A stretch of 16,016 bases of DNA from an uncultured Corynebacterium sp. (lineage in GTDB: Bacteria > Actinomycetota > Actinomycetes > Mycobacteriales > Mycobacteriaceae). The stretch lies in contig NZ_CAMICL010000045.1 in the NCBI RefSeq assembly GCF_946221105.1, positions 1 through 16,016 on the forward strand. The letters run 5' to 3'. Within the stretch, counting starts at the first letter, position 1. Every line of letters starts with the position of its first letter. Under the pieces are notes generated by a model. It made no database searches and had not been told where the DNA came from. It worked only from the letters and a program-made list of their open reading frames with translations. A program made the translations under genes and the position numbers. Shown in pieces: positions 1 through 8,500 of this stretch.

Positions 1-578
1 CGTTTACCCCCGCCATGCCCGTCGACGACGTCAACGTCGAAGGCGCGGTGAACCTGCCCGCCGAGGAAATCGAGGGATTGTCCGGTGTGGAAGTGGGCAC
101 CCCGATGGGGCGCGTGGACGTGCGCGGGGCGGCCCAAAACGTGGCAGGCAACCCGTGGGTGGACTCGGTGACGGTGAAGCGAAACTGGCCTAACGCGGTG
201 GATGTCGCGGTGGTGGAGCACACCCCGGTGGCCTGGATCGACCAGGGTGGCGAGCCGCACCTGATCAACAGCGAGGGCAAGGATTTCGTCGTCGCCCAGC
301 CGCCGGTGGGGGCGGTGCAGCTCGTCGGCATCAGCGAAGAGCAGCTGCCGAAGGCGGTGGAGGTCGCCTCCGCGATCACGGATTCGGCCCGCCCGCAGGT
401 CCGCGAGCTCACCCGCGACGGGGACCACAGTTTCGTGCTCAAGCTCGACGGCGACAGGACTGTCACGTGGGGCGCGTCCGAGGACAACCACAATAAGGCG
501 CTCGCGCTTGAGACGGTGCTGCAGCTGGACGGAAAAACATTCAACATTTCCAACCCGGAACTGGTCACTTCGCGCTAA
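1..578 (+). CDS. ftsQ: Cell division protein FtsQ, 3' part (5' end outside window)
   Basis: FtsQ is a bitopic membrane protein whose extracytoplasmic POTRA domain recruits other divisome proteins and couples the Z-ring to septal wall synthesis. The reading frame is open from base 3, and the residues before the first ATG at 15 (Phe-Thr-Pro-Ala) continue the same protein, so the true start and the N-terminal membrane anchor lie upstream. What is visible is the POTRA region (MPVDDVNVEGA, then the segment NPWVDSVTVKRNWPNAVDVAV and VEHTPVAW), followed by the beta domain. The stop is TAA at 576-578. The position directly before ftsZ is the standard actinobacterial order and supports the call. The intergenic region to ftsZ (579-711) holds a regulatory inverted repeat. 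Confidence 0.93.
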   Translation, partial: FTPAMPVDDVNVEGAVNLPAEEIEGLSGVEVGTPMGRVDVRGAAQNVAGNPWVDSVTVKRNWPNAVDVAVVEHTPVAWIDQGGEPHLINSEGKDFVVAQPPVGAVQLVGISEEQLPKAVEVASAITDSARPQVRELTRDGDHSFVLKLDGDRTVTWGASEDNHNKALALETVLQLDGKTFNISNPELVTSR

Positions 579-586
579 AACCGCAG

Positions 587-621
587 GTCACAACCCTAAA
601 GTACAGGTTTAGGGTTGTGAC
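587..621. promoter_or_regulatory. Perfect 14-bp inverted repeat upstream of ftsZ, overlapping a putative -10 and a GACAC motif
   Basis: The arms are GTCACAACCCTAAA (587-600) and TTTAGGGTTGTGAC (608-621), separated by a 7-base loop. No T-run follows, so it does not look like an intrinsic terminator. The right arm contains TAGGGT (610-615), which fits the actinobacterial TAnnnT -10 consensus, and GACAC (619-623) sits at its edge. GACAC is the core motif reported for WhiA-type regulators, and a WhiA/WhcD link to ftsZ is known in Corynebacterium glutamicum. A dimeric operator controlling ftsZ is therefore plausible, but it is an inference. An RNA hairpin in the ftsQ-ftsZ transcript is the alternative. 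Confidence 0.6.
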
Positions 622-711
622 ACGCCGATCCAGAAAACAAAAAACTGCGCGCTTTCACACAAGATGGGTAGCAACTCCAAAAACCAACTTGTGAAAGGCG
701 AGACCACCACC

Positions 712-1896
712 ATGACCTCTCCCGCCAACTACCTCGCCATGATCCGCGTCGTCGGTGTCGGCGGCGGCGGCGTCAACGCCGTGAACCGGATGATCGAGGA
801 AGGCCTCAAGGGCGTCGAGTTTGTCGCGATAAACACCGACTCCCAGGCACTGCTGTTCACTGATGCCGACACGAAGCTCGACATCGGACGCGAGGCCACC
901 CGCGGCCTCGGCGCCGGCGCCAACCCTGAGGTTGGCCGCACCTCCGCCGAGGACCACAAGCAGGAGATCGAGGAGTCCCTGAAGGGCTCCGACATGGTCT
1001 TCGTCACCGCCGGCGAGGGTGGCGGCACCGGCACCGGCGCCGCCCCGGTGGTCGCCGGCATTGCCAAGAAGATGGGTGCGCTGACCATCGGCGTGGTCAC
1101 CCGCCCGTTCACCTTCGAAGGCAAGCGCCGCACCCGCCAGGCGCTCGAGGGCATCGAGAACCTCAAGGAAGTCTGCGACACCGTCATCGTCATCCCGAAC
1201 GACCGCCTGCTGCAGCTGGGCGACGCGGAGCTTTCCATGATGGAAGCCTTCCGCGCGGCGGATGAGGTGCTCTATAACGGTGTCCAGGGCATCACCAACC
1301 TGATCACCATCCCGGGCATGATCAACGTCGACTTCGCGGACGTGCGCTCCGTCATGGCCGACGCCGGCTCCGCCCTGATGGGCGTCGGCTCCGCCCGCGG
1401 CGACAACCGCGTGATGACGGCCACCGAGCAGGCCATCAACTCCCCGCTGCTGGAGACCACCATGGAGGGCGCCAAGGGCGTGCTCATCTCTGTCGCCGGC
1501 GGTTCCGACCTGGGCCTGATGGAGGTCAACAACGCGGCCTCCATCGTCGAGGAGAAGGCCGACGAGGACGCCAACATCATCTTCGGCACGATCATCGACG
1601 ACAACCTGGGCGACGAGGTCCGCGTGACCATCATCGCCACCGGCTTCGACGAGAAGGCCAACGCCCGCCCGGCCGAGCCCGCTGAGCAGGAAGCGCCGCA
1701 GGCGCAGCCGGAGCAGTCCTCCACCAAGGTCGTGGAGGCCGAGCCGGCCAAGGAGGATTACCAGCCGCGCCACCGCTACGAGCCGTCCACCCGCAGCGGC
1801 CTGTTCACCGAGCGTGACCGCGAGCCCCGCGAGCCCCGCGACGGCGGCTTCGACGGCGGCTTTGACGACGTCGATGTGCCGGACTTCATGCGCTAG
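712..1896 (+). CDS. ftsZ: Cell division GTPase FtsZ
   Basis: FtsZ is the tubulin-like GTPase that polymerises at mid-cell into the Z-ring and recruits the divisome. The 394-residue protein has the N-terminal nucleotide-binding glycine loop (GVGGGGVNA, about residues 15-23), the tubulin signature GGGTGTG at residues 103-109, and the T7 synergy loop NVDFADV at 205-211, which completes the active site of the neighbouring subunit. A charged, proline-rich linker follows, and the conserved C-terminal tail ends DVDVPDFMR, the peptide bound by SepF in this group. I chose ATG 712 (MTSPANYLAM) over the in-frame ATG at 664. The family begins there, and AAAGGCGAG (694-702) lies 9 bases upstream, while the extra 16 residues are unlike FtsZ. 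The stop is TAG, 14 bases before pgeF. Confidence 0.98.
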   Translation: MTSPANYLAMIRVVGVGGGGVNAVNRMIEEGLKGVEFVAINTDSQALLFTDADTKLDIGREATRGLGAGANPEVGRTSAEDHKQEIEESLKGSDMVFVTAGEGGGTGTGAAPVVAGIAKKMGALTIGVVTRPFTFEGKRRTRQALEGIENLKEVCDTVIVIPNDRLLQLGDAELSMMEAFRAADEVLYNGVQGITNLITIPGMINVDFADVRSVMADAGSALMGVGSARGDNRVMTATEQAINSPLLETTMEGAKGVLISVAGGSDLGLMEVNNAASIVEEKADEDANIIFGTIIDDNLGDEVRVTIIATGFDEKANARPAEPAEQEAPQAQPEQSSTKVVEAEPAKEDYQPRHRYEPSTRSGLFTERDREPREPRDGGFDGGFDDVDVPDFMR

Positions 1897-1897
1897 T

Positions 1898-1903
1898 TAA
1901 GCT
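1898..1903 (+). promoter_or_regulatory. Putative leaderless -10 element for pgeF
   Basis: TAAGCT matches TAnnnT and lies 7 bases before the ATG of pgeF at 1911. No clear Shine-Dalgarno sequence sits in the 14-base gap after ftsZ. This arrangement would place the transcription start at or next to the start codon, as in leaderless actinobacterial mRNAs. Read-through from ftsZ is equally possible. Confidence 0.3.
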
Positions 1904-1910
1904 GGCAGGC

Positions 1911-2636
1911 ATGCCAGATCTTTCCACTCGCCCCGTCCGCATGGTGTTCACTTCCCGTGCGGGCGGGGTTTCTGCTGCCCCCTACGACTCGTTCAACCTG
2001 GGCACCCACGTCGGCGACGACGCTGCCGACGTCGCCGCCAACCGCGCCCGGCTCGCGCAAATACTTGGCCTGCCCAAGGAGCGCTTCGTGTGGATGGAGC
2101 AGTTGCACACCAACACAGTCACGCTTATCGACGGACCTTCGGCGACACCCGTGGAAGCCACCGATGCCCTGGTCACCAGAGAAAAGAACCTGGCGTTGTG
2201 CGTGCTCGTGGCCGATTGCACCCCAGTACTGCTGTCGGACCACACCGCTGGCGTCATCGGCGCGGCCCACGCCGGACGCATGGGCGCGCGCAACGGCATC
2301 GTGAGAAACACCGTCGAGGCGATGGTGGGCCTCGGCGCCGAGCCGTCGCGCATCCAGGTGCTGCTGGGGCCTGCCGCGGCAGGGGAGTCGTATGAGGTCC
2401 CGGAGGGGATGGCTTTAGACGTCGAGAAGCATTTGCCCGGATCCCGCACACGCACAACGGAGGGCACGCCCGGCATCGACGTGCGCGCCGGGCTGGTGCG
2501 CCAGTTGCTGAGCCTGGGTGTGACCCACATCGACGCGGACCCGCGCGACACCATCACCGACAACGATTTCTTCTCCCACCGCCGCGAAGGTGTGACCGGG
2601 CGCCAAGCTGGCGTAATTTGGATGCCTAATGTCTGA
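1911..2636 (+). CDS. pgeF: Peptidoglycan editing factor PgeF / YfiH, multicopper-oxidase-like fold
   Basis: This 241-residue protein belongs to the YfiH/DUF152 family. Members have been described as purine-nucleoside-processing enzymes and as factors that stop wrong amino acids entering wall precursors. The family metal site of two histidines and a cysteine is visible: H66 in WMEQLHTN, C103 in VADCTPVLL and H120 in GAAHAG. The usual HAGWRG is HAGRMG here. The gene lies 14 bases after ftsZ and overlaps yggS by 8 bases (ATG at 2629, stop TGA at 2634-2636), so translational coupling with yggS is likely. The position between ftsZ and yggS is typical of actinobacterial and Gram-positive dcw clusters. 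The family is certain; the physiological substrate in this organism is not shown by the sequence. Confidence 0.92.
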   Translation: MPDLSTRPVRMVFTSRAGGVSAAPYDSFNLGTHVGDDAADVAANRARLAQILGLPKERFVWMEQLHTNTVTLIDGPSATPVEATDALVTREKNLALCVLVADCTPVLLSDHTAGVIGAAHAGRMGARNGIVRNTVEAMVGLGAEPSRIQVLLGPAAAGESYEVPEGMALDVEKHLPGSRTRTTEGTPGIDVRAGLVRQLLSLGVTHIDADPRDTITDNDFFSHRREGVTGRQAGVIWMPNV

Positions 2637-3327
2637 TCTCGCACAAAACCTTGACACTGTCCGCCAACAGATCCGCGACGCGGAGCGCGCCGCCGGCCGC
2701 GAAGAAGGCAGCGTGGCACTTCTGCCGGTGACGAAGTTCCACCCGGTGGAGCGCATCGAAGAGCTCGCATCGCTCGGCATCACGCTGGTGGGGGAGAACC
2801 GGGAGCAGGAGGCCCGTGACAAAGCCGCCGCGCTCGAGGGCCGCTGCGGCATCGCCATGATCGGCCAGATCCAGTCCAAAAAAGCCAACTCCGTGGCGCG
2901 CTGGGCCTCTGAGGTGCACTCGCTGGACTCGCTGAAGCTGGCGAACGGGCTCAACCGCGGCATGGCGCTCGCGCTCGAGCGCGGCGACCGTACTGGCGAG
3001 ATGCTGCCGTGCATGGTGCAGCTGTCGTACGACGGCGACACCGCCCGCGGCGGTGCACACCTCGACGACGTGCCCGCGATCGTGGAAACGGTGGAGGAAT
3101 CCGAGCACCTTGCAATGGCCGGCTTCATGGTCGTGCCGCCGCTGGATTCGCAGCCGCGCGAGGTGTTCGCTCAGGCGCGCTCGTTGACGGATGACTACGC
3201 CACCAAGCTCAACCGAAACTTGAGACTTTCCGCAGGTATGAGCGGTGATTTCGCCGACGCAATCGCGTGCGGATCCGATATCGTGCGTGTCGGAACAGCC
3301 CTCCTCGGGCCCCGCCCCGTAGTCTGA
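2629..3327 (+). CDS. yggS: YggS / PLPBP family pyridoxal-phosphate homeostasis protein
   Basis: YggS proteins bind pyridoxal 5'-phosphate on a single alanine-racemase-like barrel and help balance vitamin B6 and amino- and keto-acid pools; no catalysis is firmly assigned. The 232-residue protein has the cofactor lysine in LLPVTKF (K36), the GENREQEARDK segment from residue 55, and the C-terminal phosphate-binding region SAGMSGDFADAI to RVGTALLG (201-227). The family's usual HFIGxLQxNK is altered to AMIGQIQSKKAN (76-87). The start is ATG 2629, inside the end of pgeF, with no strong ribosome-binding site, so it is probably coupled to pgeF translation. A 38-base gap separates it from sepF. Confidence 0.93.
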   Translation: MSDLAQNLDTVRQQIRDAERAAGREEGSVALLPVTKFHPVERIEELASLGITLVGENREQEARDKAAALEGRCGIAMIGQIQSKKANSVARWASEVHSLDSLKLANGLNRGMALALERGDRTGEMLPCMVQLSYDGDTARGGAHLDDVPAIVETVEESEHLAMAGFMVVPPLDSQPREVFAQARSLTDDYATKLNRNLRLSAGMSGDFADAIACGSDIVRVGTALLGPRPVV

Positions 3328-3365
3328 AATCCACCGCGAATCACCCCATAAAAGGAGCCGCCCGC

Positions 3366-3869
3366 ATGTCCTTCTTCGACAGTGCTAAAGACTTTTTCGG
3401 CCTCGGCCCCGTGGAAAACGCCGAGGACGACGCTTACTACGACGACCCGCAGTACGCCGCCGGTTCTACCGCGTACGACCGTTCGGCCCGCCCCGAGCGC
3501 GCCGAGCGCCCTGAGCGCCCGTCGCGCATGGACCGCCCCGCCGCCCGCGACTACGGCCGGGACGCTGTCCGCCCGAGCTACCGCTCCACACCGCACATCG
3601 TCACCGCGGCGCCGCGCAACTACAACGACGCCAAGGAGATCGGTGAGCCGTTCCGCGACGGCGACGCTGTGGTCATGGACCTGACCGACCTGGACACCGC
3701 CGACGCGAAGCGCATCGTGGACTTCGCCGCTGGCCTGTGCTTCGCCCTGCGCGGCAGCATGCACAACCTCTCCCGCGGCGTCGAGACGCGCAAGCGGATG
3801 TTCGCCATCGTGCCGGAGAACGCGAACCTGGAGAAGGACGACCTCAAGCGTGCTGCTGGCTTGCGCTAG
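3366..3869 (+). CDS. sepF: SepF, membrane anchor of the Z-ring
   Basis: SepF binds the FtsZ C-terminal peptide and tethers Z-filaments to the membrane. In Actinobacteria, which lack FtsA, it is the main anchor. The 167-residue protein starts MSFFDSAKDFFGLG, an amphipathic membrane-targeting helix. An acidic and Arg/Pro-rich linker (about 17-75) follows, then the SepF fold at about 76-155 (HIVTAAPRNYNDAKEIGE, VVMDLTDLD, RIVDFAAGLCFALRG, FAIVP). I chose ATG 3366 because AAAGGAG (3351-3357) lies 8 bases upstream and the amphipathic helix begins there. The open frame extends back to 3267, but that part overlaps yggS and is unlike SepF. FtsZ ending in DVDVPDFMR in the same cluster supports the partnership. 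Confidence 0.97.
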   Translation: MSFFDSAKDFFGLGPVENAEDDAYYDDPQYAAGSTAYDRSARPERAERPERPSRMDRPAARDYGRDAVRPSYRSTPHIVTAAPRNYNDAKEIGEPFRDGDAVVMDLTDLDTADAKRIVDFAAGLCFALRGSMHNLSRGVETRKRMFAIVPENANLEKDDLKRAAGLR

Positions 3870-3873
3870 CCGG

Positions 3874-3879
3874 TAGGGT
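3874..3879 (+). promoter_or_regulatory. Putative leaderless -10 element for yggT
   Basis: TAGGGT (TAnnnT type) is followed by GGTTCGGC and then the GTG start of yggT at 3888. The same GGTTCGGC string follows the TAAAGT box in front of lspA (14500-14514). There is no convincing Shine-Dalgarno sequence, so a leaderless mRNA is plausible. The element is inferred from spacing alone. Confidence 0.35.
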
Positions 3880-3887
3880 GGTTCGGC

Positions 3888-4199
3888 GTGGCACTTTTCG
3901 GAGCAATCATCTACGCCCTTGTGGGGCTGTACTCGCTTTTGGTTATCGTGCGCATCATCATCGAGATGGTGCAGGCGTTTTCCAAGCAGTTCGACCCGCC
4001 GCACTGGTTCATCATGGTGGCCGAGCCCATCTTCCGGATGACGGATCCGCCAGTGAATGCGCTGCGCAAACTCATCCCGCCGCTAAAGCTCGGCGGTAGC
4101 GGGGTGGGCTTGGATGTGAGTGTCATTGTCCTGTTTTTCATCCTCATGCTCATCCAAATGCTCGTCGGTGCCGTGCTGATTAATCCGGCACTGCGGTAG
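3888..4199 (+). CDS. yggT: YggT family integral membrane protein
   Basis: This small protein of 103 residues belongs to the YggT (DUF167-neighbour) family commonly found between sepF and divIVA. It has two hydrophobic segments, about residues 4-28 (FGAIIYALVGLYSLLVIVRI) and about 75-97 (VSVIVLFFILMLIQMLVGAV). A family-typical connecting loop contains PHWFIMVAEPIFRMTDPP and RKLIPPL. The start is GTG 3888, 18 bases after sepF, with only a weak purine stretch upstream. No biochemical role can be read from the sequence. The neighbours suggest a division or envelope function, and roles in membrane or osmotic homeostasis have been proposed for relatives. Confidence 0.92.
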   Translation: MALFGAIIYALVGLYSLLVIVRIIIEMVQAFSKQFDPPHWFIMVAEPIFRMTDPPVNALRKLIPPLKLGGSGVGLDVSVIVLFFILMLIQMLVGAVLINPALR

Positions 4200-4325
4200 C
4201 TTTACTTGAGCTTTAACCCGGCTTTACAGCTAGGCTGGGCTACACTCGTCGAGCGAAACCGTTACAATTCAGCAAACAATGCTTCGCGCTAGCGAGTACT
4301 CACACGATTATCGAAGGGAACGCAA
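4200..4325 (+). promoter_or_regulatory. Intergenic promoter region of wag31
   Basis: This 126-base gap precedes wag31. Two -10-like boxes are visible, TACACT (4241-4246) and TACAAT (4263-4268), the second a good match to TAnAnT. Neither has a convincing -35 at 17 bases. GAAGGGA (4313-4319) is the wag31 ribosome-binding site, 6 bases before its ATG. An independent promoter is expected because Wag31 is abundant, but the exact start site cannot be fixed by eye. Confidence 0.4.
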
Positions 4326-5291
4326 ATGCCGCTGACACCAGCTGACGTGCACAATGTCGCTTTCAGCAAGCCGCCGATTGGCAAGCGAGGCTACAACGAG
4401 GACGAGGTCGACCAGTTCCTCGACCTCGTCGAGGACACGCTTGCACAGCTGCAGGATGAGAACGACGAGCTGCGTTCCCGTCTTGAAGAAGGCGGCACGG
4501 ACGCAGTTGCTGCAGCGCCGGTGAAGCGTTCCGATGATTCCGCGAAGGTCGACGAGGCCGCTATCCGCCGTGAGGTGGAGCAGAAGGTCCGCGCCGACTT
4601 CGAGGCGCAGCTGCGTTCCGCGAAGCAGGCGCAGGAGAAGGCTGAGGCTGAGGCCCGTTCCGCTAAGGACGAGGCTGCTAAGGCGCGCAAGCAGGCTGAG
4701 GAGTCCGCGAAGGCACCGAAGCAGGCAACCGCTCCGGCCGCTGCCGTGTCCCAGCCGGCCCGCAGCGACGTTTCCGCCGACACCCACGTGCAGGCAGCCA
4801 AGGTGCTCGGCCTCGCGCAGGAGATGGCGGACCGCCTGACCAACGACGCGCAGGCGGAGGCGTCCTCCATGCTTGCCGACGCTCGTGCCGCCGCAGAGCG
4901 AGAGATCGCCGAGGCGGAGTCCAAGTCCAAGAAGCAGCTTGAGGACGCGCAGACCCGCTCCCGCACCCAGCTGCAGGACGCGGAGACCCGCTCCAAGCAG
5001 CTGGTCACCGACGCCCAGAAGAAGGCTGAGGAGACCACCAACGAGGCCAACTCCCGCGCCGAGGCGCAGATCCGCCAGGCGGAGGAGCAGGCGAACAAGC
5101 TCAAGGCTGACGCTGAGCGCAAGCACACCGAGATCATGAACACGGTGAAGCAGCAGCAGACCGCGCTGGAGAACCGCATTGCGGAGCTGCGCACCTTCGA
5201 GCGCGAGTACCGCACTCGTCTGAAGACGCTGCTGGAATCCCAGCTGGAGGAGCTGGAGTCCCGCTCCACCACCGCGCCGAACGAGAAGTAG
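4326..5291 (+). CDS. wag31: Polar growth scaffold Wag31 / DivIVA
   Basis: Wag31 (DivIVA, antigen 84) gathers at curved membranes at the cell poles and septum and organises apical peptidoglycan synthesis; it is essential in corynebacteria. The 321-residue protein opens with the DivIVA membrane-binding domain: MPLTPADVHNVAFSKPPIGK, then RGYNEDEVDQFLDLVEDTL at about 21-39. Long coiled coils rich in Ala, Glu, Lys and Gln follow, at about 40-130 and 155-315. An Ala/Pro-rich break separates them (about 130-150, KQATAPAAAVSQPARS). The C-terminal coil holds degenerate repeats of the type KQLEDAQTRSRTQLQDAETR. The ribosome-binding site is GAAGGGA at 4313-4319. A hairpin terminator follows 16 bases after the stop. 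Confidence 0.97.
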   Translation: MPLTPADVHNVAFSKPPIGKRGYNEDEVDQFLDLVEDTLAQLQDENDELRSRLEEGGTDAVAAAPVKRSDDSAKVDEAAIRREVEQKVRADFEAQLRSAKQAQEKAEAEARSAKDEAAKARKQAEESAKAPKQATAPAAAVSQPARSDVSADTHVQAAKVLGLAQEMADRLTNDAQAEASSMLADARAAAEREIAEAESKSKKQLEDAQTRSRTQLQDAETRSKQLVTDAQKKAEETTNEANSRAEAQIRQAEEQANKLKADAERKHTEIMNTVKQQQTALENRIAELRTFEREYRTRLKTLLESQLEELESRSTTAPNEK

Positions 5292-5307
5292 TACCTGACT
5301 CTTCACA

Positions 5308-5340
5308 AACGCCCAGCATCCCTGTAGGATGCTGGGCGTT
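5308..5340 (+). terminator. Hairpin terminator after wag31
   Basis: AACGCCCAGCATCC (5308-5321) and GGATGCTGGGCGTT (5327-5340) form a perfect 14-bp stem with the five-base loop CTGTA. Only a short, imperfect T-run follows, so termination may be partial or the hairpin may mainly protect the 3' end. Its position between wag31 and the ileS leader fits a transcription-unit boundary. Confidence 0.75.
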
Positions 5341-5351
5341 ACTCGTAACAC

Positions 5352-5520
5352 GCAACGATCCGGCCATCACCGGGGAGCGTTTCCGGAAGAACGGCTTTGG
5401 CTTACTAGACCCGGACGTCACACACGGAAGACGTAACTTCCTTCACCGTAACGAAGTGGGGGCAATTGCCCCAAGCAGGGTGGTACCGCGCAGCAATGCG
5501 TCCCTGCACGGCTGAAGGAG
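5352..5520 (+). promoter_or_regulatory. T-box riboswitch controlling ileS, probably at translation
   Basis: The T-box core AGGGTGGTACCGCG (5477-5490) carries the TGG that pairs with the uncharged tRNA acceptor end. GCAGGG (5475-5480) can pair with CCCTGC (5502-5507) around it. Upstream, GGCCATCACCGGGGAGC (5362-5378) resembles the actinobacterial ileS stem I, with ATC (5366-5368) as the likely isoleucine specifier codon. GGGGCAATTGCCCC (5459-5472) is a stem III-like hairpin. No T-run lies between the core and ileS, and the ribosome-binding site AAGGAG (5515-5520) follows at once. The switch should therefore control ribosome access, as shown for mycobacterial and Nocardia ileS leaders. The exact sequestering helix was not resolved. 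Confidence 0.92.
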
Positions 5521-5527
5521 TGATGTC

Positions 5528-8500
5528 ATGGTTGGCAACGTCTACCCCAAAGTGGACATGACCGGCGGCAGCGACCGCTTCCCGGAGATGGAACGCGTTG
5601 TCCTCGACTACTGGAACACGGACGGCACGTTCAAGGCCTCCCTTGAGCAGCGTGAGGGCTGCGAGGAGTACGTGTTCAACGACGGCCCGCCGTTCGCCAA
5701 CGGCATGCCGCACTACGGCCACCTGCTCACCGGCTACGTCAAGGACATCGTGCCGCGTTTCCGCACCATGTCCGGCTTCCACGTCCCGCGCGTGTTTGGC
5801 TGGGACTGCCACGGCCTGCCGGCGGAGCTGGAGGCGGAAAAGCAGCTCGGCATCACCGACAAGGCCCAGATCGAGGACATGGGCCTGGAGCAGTTCAACG
5901 AGTACTGCGCCAAGTCCGTCATGCATTACGCGGGCGAGTGGGAGGATTACGTCACCCGCCAGGCCCGCTGGGTGGACTTCGAAAACGGCTACAAGACCAT
6001 GGACCCGGAGTACATGGAGTCCGTCATGTGGGCGTTCAAGGAGCTCTACGACAAGGGCCTGATCTACCAGGGCTTCCGCGTCCTGCCGTACTCCTGGGCG
6101 GAGCACACCCCGCTGTCCAATCAGGAGACCCGTCTGGACGATTCCTACCGCGACCGCCAGGACCCCACCGTCACCGTCACCCTGCCGTTCACCGGTGGGC
6201 GCGCAGGCTACGCGGCGGAAAAGACGTGGGCCGAGCACCCTGAGCTTCACGACGCCGCAGCCATCGCCTGGACCACGACCCCGTGGACCCTGCCGTCCAA
6301 CCTGGCTCTGGCTGTCCACCCCGAGGTGGAGTACTCGTTGGTCAAGGTCGGTGCGGATGGGGCCGCAGGGTTCGTCGATAAGCAATTGCTTCTTGCCTCG
6401 ACCCTGCTGGGCGCCTATGCGAAGGAGCTCGGTGAGTACGAGGTAGTGGCTACCTTTGAGGGCGCGCAACTGGAGGGCCTGGAGTACGAGCCAGTCTTCG
6501 ACTACTTCCGCGACCACGACAACGCGTTCATGATCCTCAACGCGGACTACGTGACCACCGAAGACGGCACCGGCGTGGTGCACCAGGCACCCGCCTTCGG
6601 TGAGGACGACATGCTCACCTGCCAGGAGTACGGCATCGACCTGGTCATCCCCGTCGACGCCGACGGCAAGTTCACTTCGCTGGTGCCGGAGTACGAGGGC
6701 AAGCTGGTCTTCGACGCGAACCGCGACATCATCCGCGACCTGCGCGCCAAGGGCCGCGTGCTGCGCGACCAGACCATCGTGCACTCCTACCCGCACTCCT
6801 GGCGCTCCGGCGAGCCGCTGATCTACATGGCGCTGCCGGCGTGGTTTGTGAAGGTCACCGACATCCGCGACCGGATGGTGGAGCTGAACCAGGAGATCGA
6901 GTGGATCCCGTCGCACATCCGCGACGGCCAGTTTGGCAAATGGCTCGAGGGCGCGCGCGACTGGAACATCTCGCGAACCCGCTACTGGGGCTCACCGGTG
7001 CCAGCGTGGGTCTCCGACAACCCGGACTACCCGCGTGTGGACGTCTACGGCTCCCTGGACGAGCTGGAGCGCGACTTCGGCACCCGCCCGAAGTCCCTGC
7101 ACCGCCCGCACATCGACGAGCTGGTGCGCCCGAACCCGGACGACCCGACCGGCAAGTCCATGATGCGCCGCGTGCCGGACGTGTTGGACTGCTGGTTCGA
7201 GTCCGGCTCCATGCCGTTCGCGCAGTACCACTACCCGTTTGAGAATCGCGAAGAGTTCGACACCCGCCAACCCGCGGACTTCATCGTGGAGTACTCCGGC
7301 CAAACCCGTGGCTGGTTCTACGTGCAGCACGTGCTGTCCACCGCACTGTTCGACCGTGTGGCCTACAAGAAGGTCGTCGCTCACGGCATCGTGTTGGGTT
7401 CGGACGGGCAGAAGATGTCCAAGTCCAAGGGCAACTACCCGAACGTGATGGAGGTCTTCGACCGCGACGGTTCCGATGCGATGCGCTGGTTCCTCATGTC
7501 CTCGCCGATCCTGCGTGGTGGCAACCTGATCGTCACCGAGCAGGGCATCCGCGAGGGCGTGCGTCAGGCGCTGCTGCCGATCTGGAACGCGTACACGTTC
7601 CTGCAGCTGTACTCGTCTTCGGACGCCCAGTGGTCTGTGGATTCCGACAACGTGCTCGACCGTTACATCCTGGCCAAGACGCACGACATGGTGGCAGCTG
7701 TGGGCGAGGCGCTCGACGACACCCGCATCGCCGACGCCTGCGACGTGGTGCGTCGCTTCGCCGACACGCTGACCAACTGGTACGTGCGCCGCTCCCGCGA
7801 CCGTTTCTGGGAGGGGCAGGAGGCGCATCCCGAGGCGTTTAATACGCTCTACACGGTGCTGGAGGTCGTCTCCCGTGCGGTGGCGCCGCTTTTGCCGTAC
7901 GTCTCCGAGGTCATCTGGCGCGGGCTCACCGGCGGCCGTTCGGTGCACCTGACGGACTACCCGCATGCCTCCGAGTTGCCGGCGGATGCCGAGCTGGTCG
8001 CCGCCATGGATGCGACCCGTGCGGTGTGCTCTGCGGCGTCGTCAGTGCGCAAGGCGAACAAGCTGCGCAACCGCTTGCCGCTGCCGAAGCTCACCGTCGC
8101 CCTGCCGGATTCGGCCAAGCTTGAGGCGTTCCGCTCCACCATCCGCGACGAGGTGAACGTGAAGGACGTCGCTTTGACTGACGACGTCGACTCCGCCGGT
8201 TCCTTCGAAGTCGTGGTCAACGCGAAGGTGGCCGGTCCGTCGCTGGGCAAGGACGTGCAGCGCGCCATCAAGAACGTCAAGGCCGGCAACTACGAGCGCC
8301 GCGGCGACGACGTGGTGGTCGACGGCGACATCGTGCTCACCCCGGAGCTCTACACCGAGCGACTGGTGGCGGAGAACCCGGAGAGCACCGCGCGCGTCGA
8401 CGCCGACGGCACCGTCGGCCTGGTCGTCCTCGACACCGAGGTCACCGAGGAACTCGAGGCCGAAGGTTGGGCCGCCGACGTGATCCGCGGCCTGCAGGAT

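Noticed and set aside
587..621. Intrinsic terminator between ftsQ and ftsZ
   Set aside because: There is no T-run after the hairpin, and the arms are AT/GC mixed. An operator or regulatory hairpin fits better.
655..1773. Long open frame of 372 codons antisense to ftsZ
   Set aside because: Codon bias at high GC keeps this frame open. The protein is a Gly/Leu/Val/Asp/His-rich sequence without family motifs, and FtsZ on the other strand is unambiguous.
3267..3365. N-terminal extension of SepF from ATG 3267
   Set aside because: It overlaps the end of yggS and is unlike SepF. The ribosome-binding site AAAGGAG and the amphipathic helix support ATG 3366.
4308..5351. Leu-rich open frame antisense to wag31
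   Set aside because: Leucine and arginine runs come from reverse-reading the Glu/Lys/Ala coiled-coil codons. It also runs through the wag31 terminator hairpin.
5405..6916. Open frame of 503 codons antisense to ileS and its leader
   Set aside because: It overlaps the T-box and the start of IleS, has no recognisable domains, and shows the composition expected of a high-GC shadow frame.
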